From Auxenochlorella pyrenoidosa (taxonomy: Eukaryota; Chlorophyta; Trebouxiophyceae; Chlorellales; Chlorellaceae): DNA of 24,233 nt. Shown piece after piece: positions 1 through 10,425 of the stretch. The translations under genes and the position numbers were made by a program. Where the stretch lies: positions 821,013-845,245 of the forward strand of contig KQ481983.1 in assembly GCA_001430745.1 (NCBI GenBank). The letters run 5' to 3'. The notes below the pieces were generated by a model that was not told where the DNA came from, did no database searches, and worked only from the letters and a program-made list of their open reading frames with translations. The first letter of the stretch is position 1; each line of letters starts with the position of its first letter.

Positions 1-940
1 AGCCCGCCGCCGCGCCAGTTGTCGCCGCGGCCCTTGGCCTGCTGCCAATTGTCTTCGGCGCCGCTGGCTCCCCTGTCCAGCTTGCGGCTGTCCCAACGGT
101 CCATCTTCGCGGGATCCTCGTAGCGGCCCGCTACCGGGCTGGGCGGCACGCCCGGCGGCGCGCCACGCGGGCCGATGGCCTGCGGCTTGGTGGGGCTGCT
201 GCCAAAGGCGGAGGGGAGCTGGCCAGAGCTGGTGCGCTGGTAGGCGCCGCGCTCCTCCTCCTCAATCAGGCGAGAGTGGATCGGCCCGGGGCCTGCTGAA
301 AGGGGGACAAGGCAGTAGGAGGACGCACAGATCTGCGTAATCCCTGCCGCAGGAGCTCGGTGTGCAGGCAGAGAGTCGCTTCCTATTTCCAACGGGGACG
401 ACAGCGGCAGATTCCCAACCCACGCCTGGCTTGGAGCCGCCCCATGCTGGCTTGCTGGCTCACCGGCTGGTCGGCGTGCTGCGGCGCCAAAGGGCGCCCG
501 TGGGCCGCCCGGCCCGCGCTGCGGCCCGAGGTAGATGCCCCCATCAAGTGTAGGCGCCTTGTCGAAGAAGCAGGACTCTTGCAGGTCACTGCAGCACGAT
601 GCACAGCAGGGCTGGGCGGGTGCTTGGCAGTGCCAGCAGGAGGTGGCGGGCTGGGGCGGACAGGGACGGTGGCGAGGGTGAGGGGGCTGGTGCCCCCGCA
701 ATCTCCAGAATTGGTTTCACAGCCTCGTCCTCACCTCAGGTCGTCTGAGTCCAGACCGGGAGGTAGGCCCCGACACCCCGGGCGGTCCCGCAGGGCCAGC
801 AGCTCCTCCCTGCAGGCAGTCGAGTATGCAGATAGCGAGATGAGCGCTGTCGAAGCACAGGAGGGGGCCCAAGGCCCAGGCAGAGCCCGCTATCCCTGCA
901 AAAGCCCTTACCGGGAGTAGCGTATGGAGGGAGGCGACAT
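1..940 (-). CDS. Probable eIF4E-binding translational regulator (4E-T-like), N-terminal part
   Basis: Four exons were traced on the minus strand: 940-912, 809-735, 588-464 and 295 to the left edge. All three introns are GT-AG and the codon phase is kept at every junction. The start ATG (940-938) opens MSPPSIRYSREELLALRD. Residues 8-14 (YSREELL) match the canonical eIF4E-binding motif Y-x4-L-hydrophobic, and the first intron falls inside the Arg codon of this motif. An N-terminal motif of this sort followed by a disordered Gly/Pro-rich chain resembles 4E-T (EIF4ENIF1), a shuttling mRNA-repression factor. GIGYF- or eIF4G-like proteins are alternatives. Exon 4 encodes PIHSRLIEEEERGAYQR and later GRYEDPAKMDRWDSRKLDRG, then Gly/Arg/Trp-rich sequence running off the edge. 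The exon structure is well supported. The function rests on one short motif, so the family name is tentative. Confidence 0.62.
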
Positions 941-2023
941 CTCGCCAAGCGCCCTTCACCGAGCCTCCACGCCGCAAGCCGCTGCGCCACACGCCAAAGT
1001 GGGCGCCTCCCGCAAGCCGTGCGTCTTCTTCCTCTTCCCTCTCTCCTGCCGAGGGTCCCCGACGGGCTGCAATCGCTGCACGATCACGGTTTGGCTGCAG
1101 GAGGACGTTTTTGGCGCGGCAAACAAGCGGGAGGGAGCGCTGCAAAGACGATCAGCGAATCCTGTGCTGGGAGAAGGCCTGTTTGTGCTGGGAAAGATAT
1201 GAAGGCAACAGCAGCTGTTTAAGACCTGAGAATTCTGCCGCATCGTCCGCCTGGGCACTGTCCTGACACCAGATCGGCTGCTGAGCTCACAGCAGGCTGC
1301 CGAAATGACGAGTGTTCTGACGAGTTCGTGCTGCCAAGCAGCAGTGTGGGAGCACCAAGTGAATGTTAACGATGGCAAGGGCGACTGGCCCCGCCAGAGG
1401 ACGCTTGTGCATCCACCAGCTTGCACGGGCACGCTCACCGTTCCCCCTTCACCCTTCGCCCAAATCTCGTTGCATCGCACAACACAGGGCTGAGTTACAG
1501 TGTGATGCTGGTGCACATGGGTGTGGGCTGAGCTCAATGTTCATTCTGGGAAAAACGAACAGAATCAGGCCCGAAAATTTCAAGGCGGCGTGCGTTCTCG
1601 GGGCTATGTGATCATTCCACCAGCAGCGGCTGCCGTGCTCAGCAGGCGCGCCTGGCGGCGGCGTGGCAAGCAATACACGTGGTTGGGAGGGAGAAAGGAG
1701 AGGCAAGTTGATAGGCGGTGCCGCAAGTGTACTCGAGAGGGTGGTTTTCAGGCGTTGACGGGCTGCCCCGGTCACTTGGGGACGATCACGCCGTAGCCAT
1801 GGGACCTGCAGAGCACAGCATGAGGAAGGAGCCTCGCATCGCACAGGGGAGCGCGGCGAGCTCAGGACTTGATCCTGCAACCACGGGCATGCATTGCGCA
1901 CACGGCAGCCTGTGCAGGCCACGCTCGCACACTAGGGCGGGAGGCCAAGCTGGCACAGGGATGGGTGCACATGCACGCCCACCCTCTGCAAAAAACAGCC
2001 ACCCCTTGCCCCCGTCCTGGCTC
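941..2023. other. Intergenic stretch: promoter side of the 4E-T-like gene and 3' UTR of the PSRP1 gene
   Basis: I find no convincing exon here on either strand. The short ORFs lack recognisable motifs and mostly overlap each other antisense. The stretch must hold the 5' UTR and promoter of the minus-strand gene starting at 940, and the 3' UTR of the minus-strand gene ending at 2024. No clear TATA box was recognised. Confidence 0.5.
1495..1499 (-). promoter_or_regulatory. Candidate TGTAA polyadenylation signal of the PSRP1 gene
   Basis: TGTAA reads on the minus strand about 525 bases after the stop at 2024. TGTAA is the usual green-algal poly(A) signal. The distance is long, so the assignment is tentative. 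Confidence 0.3.
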
Positions 2024-4337
2024 TCACTTGCGACGGTACAGCACCTTGAGCTTCTCGCCGTCCTCGCTGTCGCGGTACAGGAAGAAGTCGTGGCCGACCT
2101 GCGGGGCAGGTGCCGGGCAGCTCCACGGCCGGGTGGGCGCAGCGCCAGAGGGTGCCGCTGCCTGGAGAGGGTGCCACCTGGCGGCGGTCCTCCTCCTTTC
2201 GGTTGGGAGGCCAGGCATGCTCCTTGAACAGCCTGCTGCTGGGGCGCCCCTCGCAAGGCCGCACAGCACACGGGCACAAGGAAGGGAAGGCAGCTGCGGG
2301 CTCACATTCTCAATCTGCTCAATCGCATCGTCGGTGGTGCACGCCGTGATGGCCATCAGCTTCTCCCTGCAGGGCGCCCAGGACGGCCAGCAAACAAATG
2401 CGTCGGCCCAGCAAACAGGAGCAGGCACTGAGCACAATCCGCCGTCACAGGCCCAACAGCAGCCGACAGTCAAGGTGCACAGCATGGCTCAGACCTCAGG
2501 TGCTGCACTTGCACAGACAGGGCCCCTTGCACAGACAGGGCCCCATGACAGGGTGCGAGAGGGGGTCCATGGATGCATGGTTCAAGGTGGCATGGCCAGG
2601 TGGTACCCCAGCAAGCGTCTGCTGGGCACTCCCAGGCAGCACGGGAACTCCTGCTGCAGCGCCTGCGGACTCTGTGCCGCCACCCCGGCGCAGTGAACGC
2701 CCAGCAGCGCCTGCCCCGCACCCCGGCGCCGCACCTGAGCACCTCAGGCACCGGCGGCGCCACCTGGTCAATGGGCAGCTTGTCCACCACCTCCTCGGGG
2801 TCCAGGTGCGCCTCAATGGTGTCGCCGCCCTGCACGACAGACAGCAGCGCGAGAGCCAGGGCGGGGGCGCGGCCGCGTCGGCACCGTGCGGGTCGGTGGA
2901 TCGAGCGGCGCCGACCGGGTGCCAGCGCGCCGCGCGTGGGAAGGCTGCTGGCCACTTGCAAGGCAGGCGAGAGGCACGGTACCGGCGCCGACTTGCCTTG
3001 GGGCCGCCGCGGCCGGGCCAGTTGGCCTTCTGCACGGCCCGCTCCTTCACCTGCAGGCAGGGGACGGCAGCAGCGCGGCTGGGCACCAGGCCAGCGAGGG
3101 CGGGCCTGTGGCGGCGGCGTGCGCCCACGCGCCCAGGCCCCCAGTCTGCCGAGGCCAGGCCCCACCACTCAGCCTTGTGCTGCACCCATGCACCCCTTCC
3201 CCTCAAGGCCGGTAAAAGAGGGGGCAGCTTGCCTTGACCAGCTTGCGCTTAAGATTGTCTGCCACTGATTAGGGTTCAAATGTTTTACTCATGCCCCCCC
3301 CCCCTCCAAAAAAAGAAGAAACAGAATCGACAGCGTGCGCTTGCCTTGACCAGCTTGCGCTTGAGCTTGTCAGCCACCAGGTCCACAGCGGCGTACAGGT
3401 CGTCCTCGCACTCCTCCACACGCACGATGCCGTGCCTGCAGGGGGCAGGGGGGCAGGGGGCATGCGCGCACGGATGGTTGAGAGCCGGCGGGTGACGCAC
3501 TTTGGGACGTCCCCCTGCGCGGGCAGTTGCGCGGCCCCCGCGCGCCCGCCCAACCTAGATGTGTAATGCCGGCATGAGGGCCGGTGGGTGCAGCGCCGAG
3601 GCGCCTTGTGTGCTGTCTCGAGTTCCTGGCAGGGTCAAAGGCTGCCCCCCCCCCCCCCCCTCCCAGAGTCACACCAGCGAGTTCTTGTCGGTCTGCAAGC
3701 GTGCATGCGCTTGGTGCAGGCTCGCGCAGCCTGCCCGCACCCACCGGAGGGTGTACACAGTGACCTCCACAATCTGGTCGCGCTGGTGGTGCGCCTCGGT
3801 GCCGCGGCCGCGAGGGTTGCCGCGCACTGACAGCTTCACGTCAATCTGCTCCAGTCGGGGCAAGGGCAGGGCTTCAGCTCTACTCACAGCTGCCCCCAAT
3901 TCAAGAGTGATCATATTCAAGAGTGATCACCAGCGGCGGCGCGCCGCTGCCATTCCCTCCAACCGTGCACGATCGCCAGGCTCCGGCGGCAGGACGCCGT
4001 CGTCAGAGCTTACGGATCCAGATCACACCCCGGCTGACGCAGGCAGGCCCCCTCGACACCATCCGCAACCCATCACGCCAAAACCCACCTCTTTGACGCC
4101 TTCAAAGTTCTTGATCGCCTTGCCGACCTTGTCCTCGCAGAAGTTCTTGATGGCGGGGGTCGCCTCGACGTTGCGGCCCTGCACCACTATCCTCGCCTGG
4201 CTCGCGGTCTCGGCACGAACCGCAAGTGCTGCCCGCCGCGCTGTCCGCACCTGCGGCGGCCTGAAACCTGCAGGGGCGCCGCTCTGGGGCCGCTGCAGAG
4301 CGGGGACCTGCCTGGAGACCATCGCTGGTGCCTGCAT
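2024..4337 (-). CDS. PSRP1: Chloroplast ribosome hibernation factor (PSRP1 / long-form HPF)
   Basis: Seven exons: 4337-4089, 3845-3745, 3435-3345, 3050-2997, 2829-2735, 2366-2306, 2098-2024. They join in frame to 241 aa. Residues 1 to about 43 form an Arg/Ala/Pro-rich chloroplast transit peptide, with a likely cut near AVRA/ETAS. The N-terminal S30AE (HPF/YfiA) domain follows, with ARIVVQGRNVEATPAI, IDVKLSVRGNPRGRG and HGIVRVEECEDDLYAAVD. After a linker, the C-terminal dimerisation domain carries DDAIEQIENVGHDFFLYRD and ends KVLYRRK. Family knowledge: this protein binds the decoding site of 70S ribosomes and stores them in an inactive form in the stroma. Introns 3 and 4 begin with GC (AAG/GCAAGC and AAG/GCAAGT). 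The frame stays open upstream of 4337, but the ATG there starts a typical transit peptide. Family call is secure; the exact start is less so. Confidence 0.9.
2509..2544. repeat. 18 bp tandem repeat, two copies, in a PSRP1 intron
   Basis: The unit TTGCACAGACAGGGCCCC occurs twice head to tail (2509-2526 and 2527-2544) without a mismatch. It lies in intron 5 of the PSRP1 gene. It looks like a simple replication-slippage duplication. Confidence 0.9.
3227..3268 (-). repeat. Diverged intronic copy of the 3' end of PSRP1 exon 3
   Basis: These 42 bases match 3339-3380 (end of exon 3 plus its donor) at 36 of 42 positions. The 24 bases that include the GC donor are identical. The copy lies inside intron 3, about 110 bp away. 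An AG at 3266-3265 could serve as an acceptor, giving a 32-base exon 3264-3233. That would shift the frame, so the copy is either a relic or a poison exon. Confidence 0.85.
3899..3930. repeat. 16 bp tandem repeat in PSRP1 intron 1
   Basis: The unit ATTCAAGAGTGATCAT occurs twice head to tail, differing only in the last base. It sits about 50 bases upstream of the exon 2 acceptor in transcript terms. Confidence 0.85.
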
Positions 4338-5676
4338 CGCTGATGAGCTTGATAAAGTGTCGGATCGCAGTGGAAGTGCGTACAGCAGGCGAGACGATTG
4401 CGAGATGCTGCACGATGCGCCAGCCCTGTGTGTGACAATCGCTGCTGCGCCGCGCTGAGCCCTGCGGCAGCTGCGTAGCGCCGCAACTGCGGCTCCCTCC
4501 TGCTGCAGGCACCCTGTGTCAGGCCCCCTGGGCAGTAATTTGGGACAGACGGGAAGAACATTTTTGAATCCAGTGCATTCAAAGATGGCCAATGGAGTCC
4601 AACGAAGCACGTCTTGCGTCAAAAGTGCACCGTATCTTCCCGCACGATGCATCCGGATCCTGGGCGCCAAGCCGAGTGCTTGTGTTGCTTGGACTTTAGA
4701 GAGAGTTAAGATCGCAAACATGTATACCGGCACCTAACAGAGTGTTTTATTTGCAAAGATCTGTACATACCGGCACAACAAAATCAGCGCAAGCGTTCAT
4801 AATTTGAACTGTGGCCAAGATTGCATGCAGCACAAACTGCTGAACCATGGTCTTTCGTTCTGACGGCCCCCACAGCCTGGCAGGACCCGGCCTCCCGGGC
4901 CCGCCAATGATGCCCTGGCCAAGAGACAGCCTGCTCGCCCAACGCTTGGTGGCGCGCCTGTGCTCTGAGTTGGACCAGAACTTTGCAAGCAGCCTCCCAG
5001 TCATGTCGTGCAGTGGTGGTGCAGATGGTAAACAGGGGTGAAACGTTGAGTGGGGCAGGTGTCAGGGAGGGAGCTGGCGCAGTATGATACACTAAGGTGT
5101 GCGGGTTGCCATGCCTGGATTTGAAGCTGAAGCGGTGGACCGGGCAAACAGCAAGCCACAAATCGCTGGATCAAAGTTTGTTCAAGGTTGAGGGGGTGAG
5201 GAGGCACAGCTTGCATTTCAGCAGCGTCACATGTCGGGGAAGAAACAAGCATCGAAACGAACAGCAGGCAGCGCGTGGGGATGGCAGTGCCGCATAAATT
5301 GAGAGGGGTAGCCTGCTGGGATGAACCCACGGAGCAGGGCCTGGGTGCCAGGGCCAGGCTAGGAGCCTGGAGCTCCAGTTGTGGGCAAGCATCAGGCCGA
5401 GCATGTGGTTTCCAGCAACATCGGCGCCCACTTGGCAGGGTCTGGGTACCAAGGCCAGGCAGCTGCCGCCAGACGCGCCTGCTGAAGCGAGGTCAGCACC
5501 TGCAGGGTCATGCGCCAGGGCAGGGCGCAGGGCCGGCAGGTCACAAGCGCCACTGTGCGGTCACAGGAGCACTTTAGAAGCACCCACAGCAAGGGGGAGC
5601 CTAAGAGGAGCAACGCTTCCAGGGCAGGCTGCTGCGGGCGAGGGCCATCAAACTAAACCCTGGGCAGCTGAACAAA
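4338..5676. other. Intergenic stretch: PSRP1 promoter and 3' UTR of the bZIP-like gene
   Basis: About 1.3 kb without a supportable exon. It includes a patch of visibly lower GC (roughly 4540-4830). It must contain the 5' UTR and promoter of the gene starting at 4337 and the 3' UTR of the gene ending at 5677. No TGTAA was seen for the latter on the minus strand. Short ORFs here lack motifs. Confidence 0.5.
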
Positions 5677-8600
5677 TCAGAACAGCTGTGGAGCACAGCC
5701 GCGACGTCCAATAGGCAGAGGCGGTGCGAGCTGCACAGCGCGTGCACCCGCGCAATATTCATCCAAACCAAAACTACGACATCGCAAGTTTGTATCCTGA
5801 GTCCTGGTCGGCTCTTCTGGCATGCCCAGCCCCACCTTGCGCAGCCCGCAGGCCAGCTGCACCGCCGACACGTGCTCCTGCCGCACCACCAGGCGCAGAG
5901 CCTCCATGGCCCCCAGCCCCTGCCGCGCCAGCGGCTTGCCAAGCTCGATATCCTCGGGGCTGGCCCGCTGCAGGTGCTGCGGGAGGGAGGGAAGCAGCAG
6001 CATGGGCGCATGAGGCCGCGGCAGGGGAGCAGCAGGCACGCATGGGTGGATAAGGCAGCGGGCACCGGGATACGCCAGCAAGGGCGAGGCAAGCTGCACG
6101 CCAGCCCTTTGGCACGTGCTGCATGTGGGGTGAGGCAGCGTGCCGGGGCCTGCCAGCCGCTCAGCCAGGGCCCGGCAAGGAGCCAGGAGGGGAGGAGCTG
6201 ACAGCAGGCAGCTTGGGGTAGAGGGAGGGCACGGGCAGGTGGAGGGCACCAGGCTCACCACCAGGAATCCGCTGCGGATGGCACTCAGCAGCTCCTGCCG
6301 CCTGGCTGCCCGCTGCTCCACCGCCTGCCGGTGCTGCCGCCAGGCGGCCGCCAGCGCGGCGCGCTGCTCCGGGCTCAGGTGCATGGCCTGCACCGCGGCG
6401 GGCGCCCAGGCGGCGGCGTCGCCGCCGGCGCCCAGCATGTTCTCTTGCAGCAGCCGGGCCGACAGGTCGGGGCGGGAGATGAGCACCAGAAGGTCCCAGT
6501 AGCGCTGCAGGGGGGCACACGGGCACGGCAGCAGTGTCAAAATGCGACGCGATGCCGCACATGCCGAAGCTCCGCCACAGCCATCAAGCACGAGCTGCAG
6601 CGGTGCCGGTGCAGAGGCGGGAGAGGTGGGTACAGGGGGCAGCAGGAGGGCAAAGGGCGGTCCTGCGGGGGCTGGCGGGGGCTGCAGGGCACAGCAGGAG
6701 GGCAGGGGGCAGGCCTGCGCAGGCAGCGCAGCATCAAGCGGCGCACAAACGCAGAGGCGTGGGGGGAAGTGTCGGGCATAGCACGGGACAGGAGGGGGGA
6801 TGCGTCCGCGAGGAGGGGCTGGCATGCAGGCAGCAGCGGCGCTCACCCCCGCCCGGAGAGCCTCCTTGCAGGCCCGCTCCGCTTCCTCGGCGCTGAGCGA
6901 GGGCGCCTTCTGCAGCGCATCCCTGCAGGGGGACAGCCACCGGGTGCCCGGGTGTGCGCGGGGCACAGGGAGTTGGCAGCGAGCGACGGCTGCCTCGCGT
7001 GCAGGGCATGCCGGTGGCAGGGAGAGCGCAAGCGTGCCGAACCATGCTGTGGAAAGACCAGCTGGCAGCCCGTCCTGCAACCAGCTGCAGCGTGGTCGCC
7101 CAGCCCAGGCGCTGCCCCCTCTGCACCCATCCCCACAGCTTCCCAGCCCCCGCCATGCTCACTTGAAGCGGGCCACCTGCTTGCAGTACCAGTCCTGCAG
7201 CTTGGGCCAGGTCAGCGCCGCCACCGCCATCATCTGCAGGGAGTAATACGTTGCGGCTGGAGCTGTGGACATCAGGCGGCGCGCAGGCAGGGCAGGCAGC
7301 AGGCACGCGGCGCCCAGTCGGGCTTGCACGTGCAGCCAACAATGCATGAGCTGTGGAGAAGCCGCATAAATGCCAGGCGTTCCCGCTGTCCTGGCAAAGC
7401 CCTGCGGGGCCTCCCCATCGAGGACACGCTGGGTGGCGACAGCTGCAGCAGCGGCGTGCAAGGCTTCCCTGCTTTCGTCTGTGCATTGCAGCCAACAGAG
7501 GTCGCTGGCTCACCTCTTTGTCCTGCGGGCGCATGCTGTCCGACAGCTGCAGCAGCAGCTTCTTTTGCGAGTTGGGCGGCGACAGGCCGGCGGCCAGGGC
7601 CAGGGGAGGGCCCGCATGCGGCTGGCCAGCCTGGCCCCCCACCGCCGCGCCGTCGCCGAGCTGCTGCTCGGCCGCCGCGGCCGCCGCGGCGGTGGCCGAC
7701 GTGACAGCTGCCGCCAGCTGCTGGAGCTGCTGCTGCGTGCGCAGCTGCTGCTCCACCGCAGTGTTCTGCAGAGGGGACCAAAGAGCCCACTTTAGCTGGT
7801 GTGCAGTCCATGTGTGCAGGAGAAAGGGTGGTGCACCCATGCTCGCTGCGCCCGCCGCAACAACAGCGCACGCGCATCCTGCAGCCCCAGCACGCAAGGT
7901 GTGCAGGAGACTGGTGGTGCACCAGCGCTCGCAGCGCACACCCTGCAGCACCCACCTTGCTCTTCAGCCGCGCATTCTCCAGCTTCATCTGGTGCATGTC
8001 GCGCTCCAGCTTGGCCAGCTCGCTCTCAATCTTGGAGATGCGAGCCTTCTGCCTGCAGCGGCACAACCGCCAGCAGGGCAGCCGCAGCGGGGCGGGAGGG
8101 GGTCTTGAGTCAGAAAGGGGCAGTAGAGGTAGCCTGCCGCAGGCGGCTGCAGGGTGCGTGCCGCGGCTGTGCTGGCGTGGCATGGTGGAGGCTGCGGGCA
8201 CAAGAATTGAGCCCGCGGAAGGCTCGCCAAGGAAATGCATGCGCCGCTCAGGCACAGCAGCATGCTCTTGGCATTAAAAGCCAACAAAGCGGCAGACAGG
8301 CTTGGAGCTGCCGTGCAGTGCATTACGCAGGAACCCGCGTGCATTACGCAAGGGATTCTTGATTGCTGAGCAACGGCAGCGACACGCGATGCTGCGAGGC
8401 ACGCCCACCTGTCGGAGAACCGCTTGAGCGTGCTGGGTTTGGAGTCGGCCCCCGCTGCAAACAGCCCGCCGCTGCTGGGCCCCTCCTCCTCGTCCTCCTC
8501 CATGCCCCGAGGCCCGCCCAGCGTGATGCTGGGAGCTACGCTGGGCATGGGGGCGGCCGCGACCGAGACTTGTGGCGCCGGGGCGGGGGCGAGCGCGCCA

Positions 8601-9870
8601 TGGAACGCGCCGGCGGGGGCAGCTGGCGCGGCTGGCGCGAGGGGCGGCAGCTCCAGCCCCTGCAGCCCGGACAGCTCTGAGAGCAGCTGCGCGAGCAGCG
8701 GGGTGGCCCCAGACCCTGCGTCCTCGGGGGCAACCGCCGCCACAGAGGTCCCCTCGGCGGGTGCAGCCCCGCTGATGGTGCTCAGCAGGGCCAGCAGGTC
8801 AGCTGGCAGCCCTGACAACTCCTGCTGCGGCAGGAAGCCGCCTTGCGGCGGGGCCGGCGCCGGCACAGGCGCCTGCTGCCAGCCAGCCGTTGCGGGCCCG
8901 ACCTGGGCGGGCTGGCCCATCGGCTGGAACGTAGGGGCAGGCGCCGCCGCCGCGGTACCATAGTCCACGCTGGGCACCTGCGTGTGCCCCTGCTGCTGCT
9001 GCTGCTGCGGCGGCGGCGCTGCCTGCATCAGCGCCAGCTGGTGCTGCAGTGCCATGGGGCCGCTGGCTACTGAGGCCAGTGGCAGCGAGGCTGTGTCGGC
9101 GGTCAGCACTGCAGGCGGGGCCACTGAGGGGGACAGCGGCGCAGAGCTCGCCACGGCTGCCGAGGAGGTCGACGATCCCAGGGGGGTGGGGGTGGCAGAG
9201 GCGCCCGTGGAGGGGCTGCCCACAGCGGCAGCCGCTGCGGCGGCTGCATCGCCGTTGGGCAGCCCTGTGGCTGTGATGGCAATGACGGGCCCGTCTGCTG
9301 CCAGCCAGTCCTCCAGGGAGGTGCCTCGCATGCTGGGGTGGGTTCCCGCCAGCAGCTCGGCCACCTGCTTGGCCGCGTTGCCCAGCCCACTCAGCCCGCC
9401 GCCTGGCTGCTGCAGCAGCAGCGGCACGTCCTTGGGGGCGGCGCCCTCTGCCGCGTCGGCGGGCGTGCCAAACAGGCCCAGCTGCTGCAGCACCTCCTTG
9501 GACAGCAGGTCGTTGTACTGGTCGTCTGCTGGGCCGGCCACCATCATCTCTGCAGGGGAGGGGCAGGGCCAGGCAAAGGCTTGGAGGCGATGCCCGTGGC
9601 GGGGGGGGGACGGCTTGCAGGGGTGCGCCGCGTACACCGACTGCCGTGGATGCGCAACGGGCAGGGCCGTCGATCACAGCTCCTGGCAGGCTCCTGTTGC
9701 CATGCGTGCAGCCATTCGAAGAGCCCAGCAACCAGTCGAGCAGCTCCGTGTTCCGAGAAGGGCAGCGGGCCTGGCTGGCGCTCACCCCAGTCGGAATCAT
9801 TCAGCGGGTACTCCAGGTCCATCACCTCCTCCATGCCATCTATAATCTTGGCGGCGTCCGGGCCAGCCAT
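5677..9870 (-). CDS. bZIP-like transcription factor with a long low-complexity N-terminal half
   Basis: Eight exons: 9870-9786, 9549-8409, 8052-7956, 7765-7514, 7233-7163, 6922-6847, 6504-6259, 5976-5677. All introns are GT-AG with phase kept, giving about 755 aa. The N-terminus is acidic (MAGPDAAKIIDGMEEVMDLE). Residues about 30-400 are Ala/Gly/Pro/Gln-rich and suit a transactivation region. Around residues 404-475, KRFSDRQKARISK leads into a heptad-like coiled coil (ELAKLERDMHQMKLENARLK, then a Gln-rich stretch), the layout of a bZIP. The usual Asn of the basic region is Asp. The C-terminal half has YWDLLVLISRPDLSARLLQE and MHLSPEQRAALAAAWRQHRQ, a helical module of the kind found after algal bZIPs. 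An acceptor-like AG lies just before the chosen ATG, so an upstream exon is possible. The exon 8 acceptor could also lie 9 bases further in, at 5967. DNA binding is inferred; a coiled-coil-only regulator is the alternative. Confidence 0.68.
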
Positions 9871-10425
9871 CCCTGCATGCCACAACCAGGGGGGGAGGAG
9901 GTGATGCAGCAGGCGCGGCGGAGGGCAGAGGGGCGCTGGCTGGGAGCGCTGGCCGTGACCGAGGCAAACACCAGGGTGCGGCACGTGGTGCATGTCAGTA
10001 AGTCTAAGATCAAAGCAAAGTGCAAAGGTTCCGCAGCGTGCATTTGAAACCGTCTATCTAAAAGCGCAGTGGTGACGAGAGCGCTGCCGACCTCCCACTG
10101 CCGCCACCGGCAACACTCTTCCTGCAAAGCACCTGAGCGGCTACGCAGGCCGTGTACTGCCGCAGGGGCTCTTCTGCCCACTCTGCCACTTCTGCAAAGC
10201 GCCGTAGGGCTGGGAAAAGGCCCACCGCGGCGCCTGCTCCGAGCTTGCCCAGGTCGAAGCGGAAGCAATGAACGTGGCCTGGCAGTGATCACAATGCTGT
10301 TTGATCAACTAGAGGCCCAAGACAGGCGCTCGTATGCAGGGTCCGCGCTGGCCCGCATTTATGCGAGGGGCCTGCGGGCACATAATTACCGCAATCGGCC
10401 ATCCTGTCGACTTCACGCGACCAGG
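9871..10425. promoter_or_regulatory. Divergent intergenic region between the bZIP-like and ANK-HDAC genes
   Basis: The two start codons face away from each other, 555 bp apart. The region must therefore contain both promoters and 5' UTRs, unless a 5' non-coding exon lies elsewhere. I see no clear TATA box or repeated operator. Confidence 0.5.

Noticed and set aside
3646..3663. Long C runs here and at 3295-3305 as functional elements
   Set aside because: Most likely homopolymer slippage or pyrimidine tracts in PSRP1 introns.
3559..4458. 299-codon plus-strand ORF
   Set aside because: Antisense to PSRP1 exons 1-2, which match a known family closely. The plus reading has no motif.
4516..5161. 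Small ORFs on both strands in the lower-GC patch
   Set aside because: They have no family motif, no supported splice partners, and overlap each other; treated as UTR and promoter sequence.
5677..7080. Single 467-codon minus-strand ORF as an intact protein
   Set aside because: It reads through two introns of the bZIP-like gene; only parts of it are exon.
6331..7704. 457-codon plus-strand ORF
   Set aside because: It lies antisense to exons 4-7 of the bZIP-like gene, whose splice phases are consistent. High GC makes long antisense ORFs common here.
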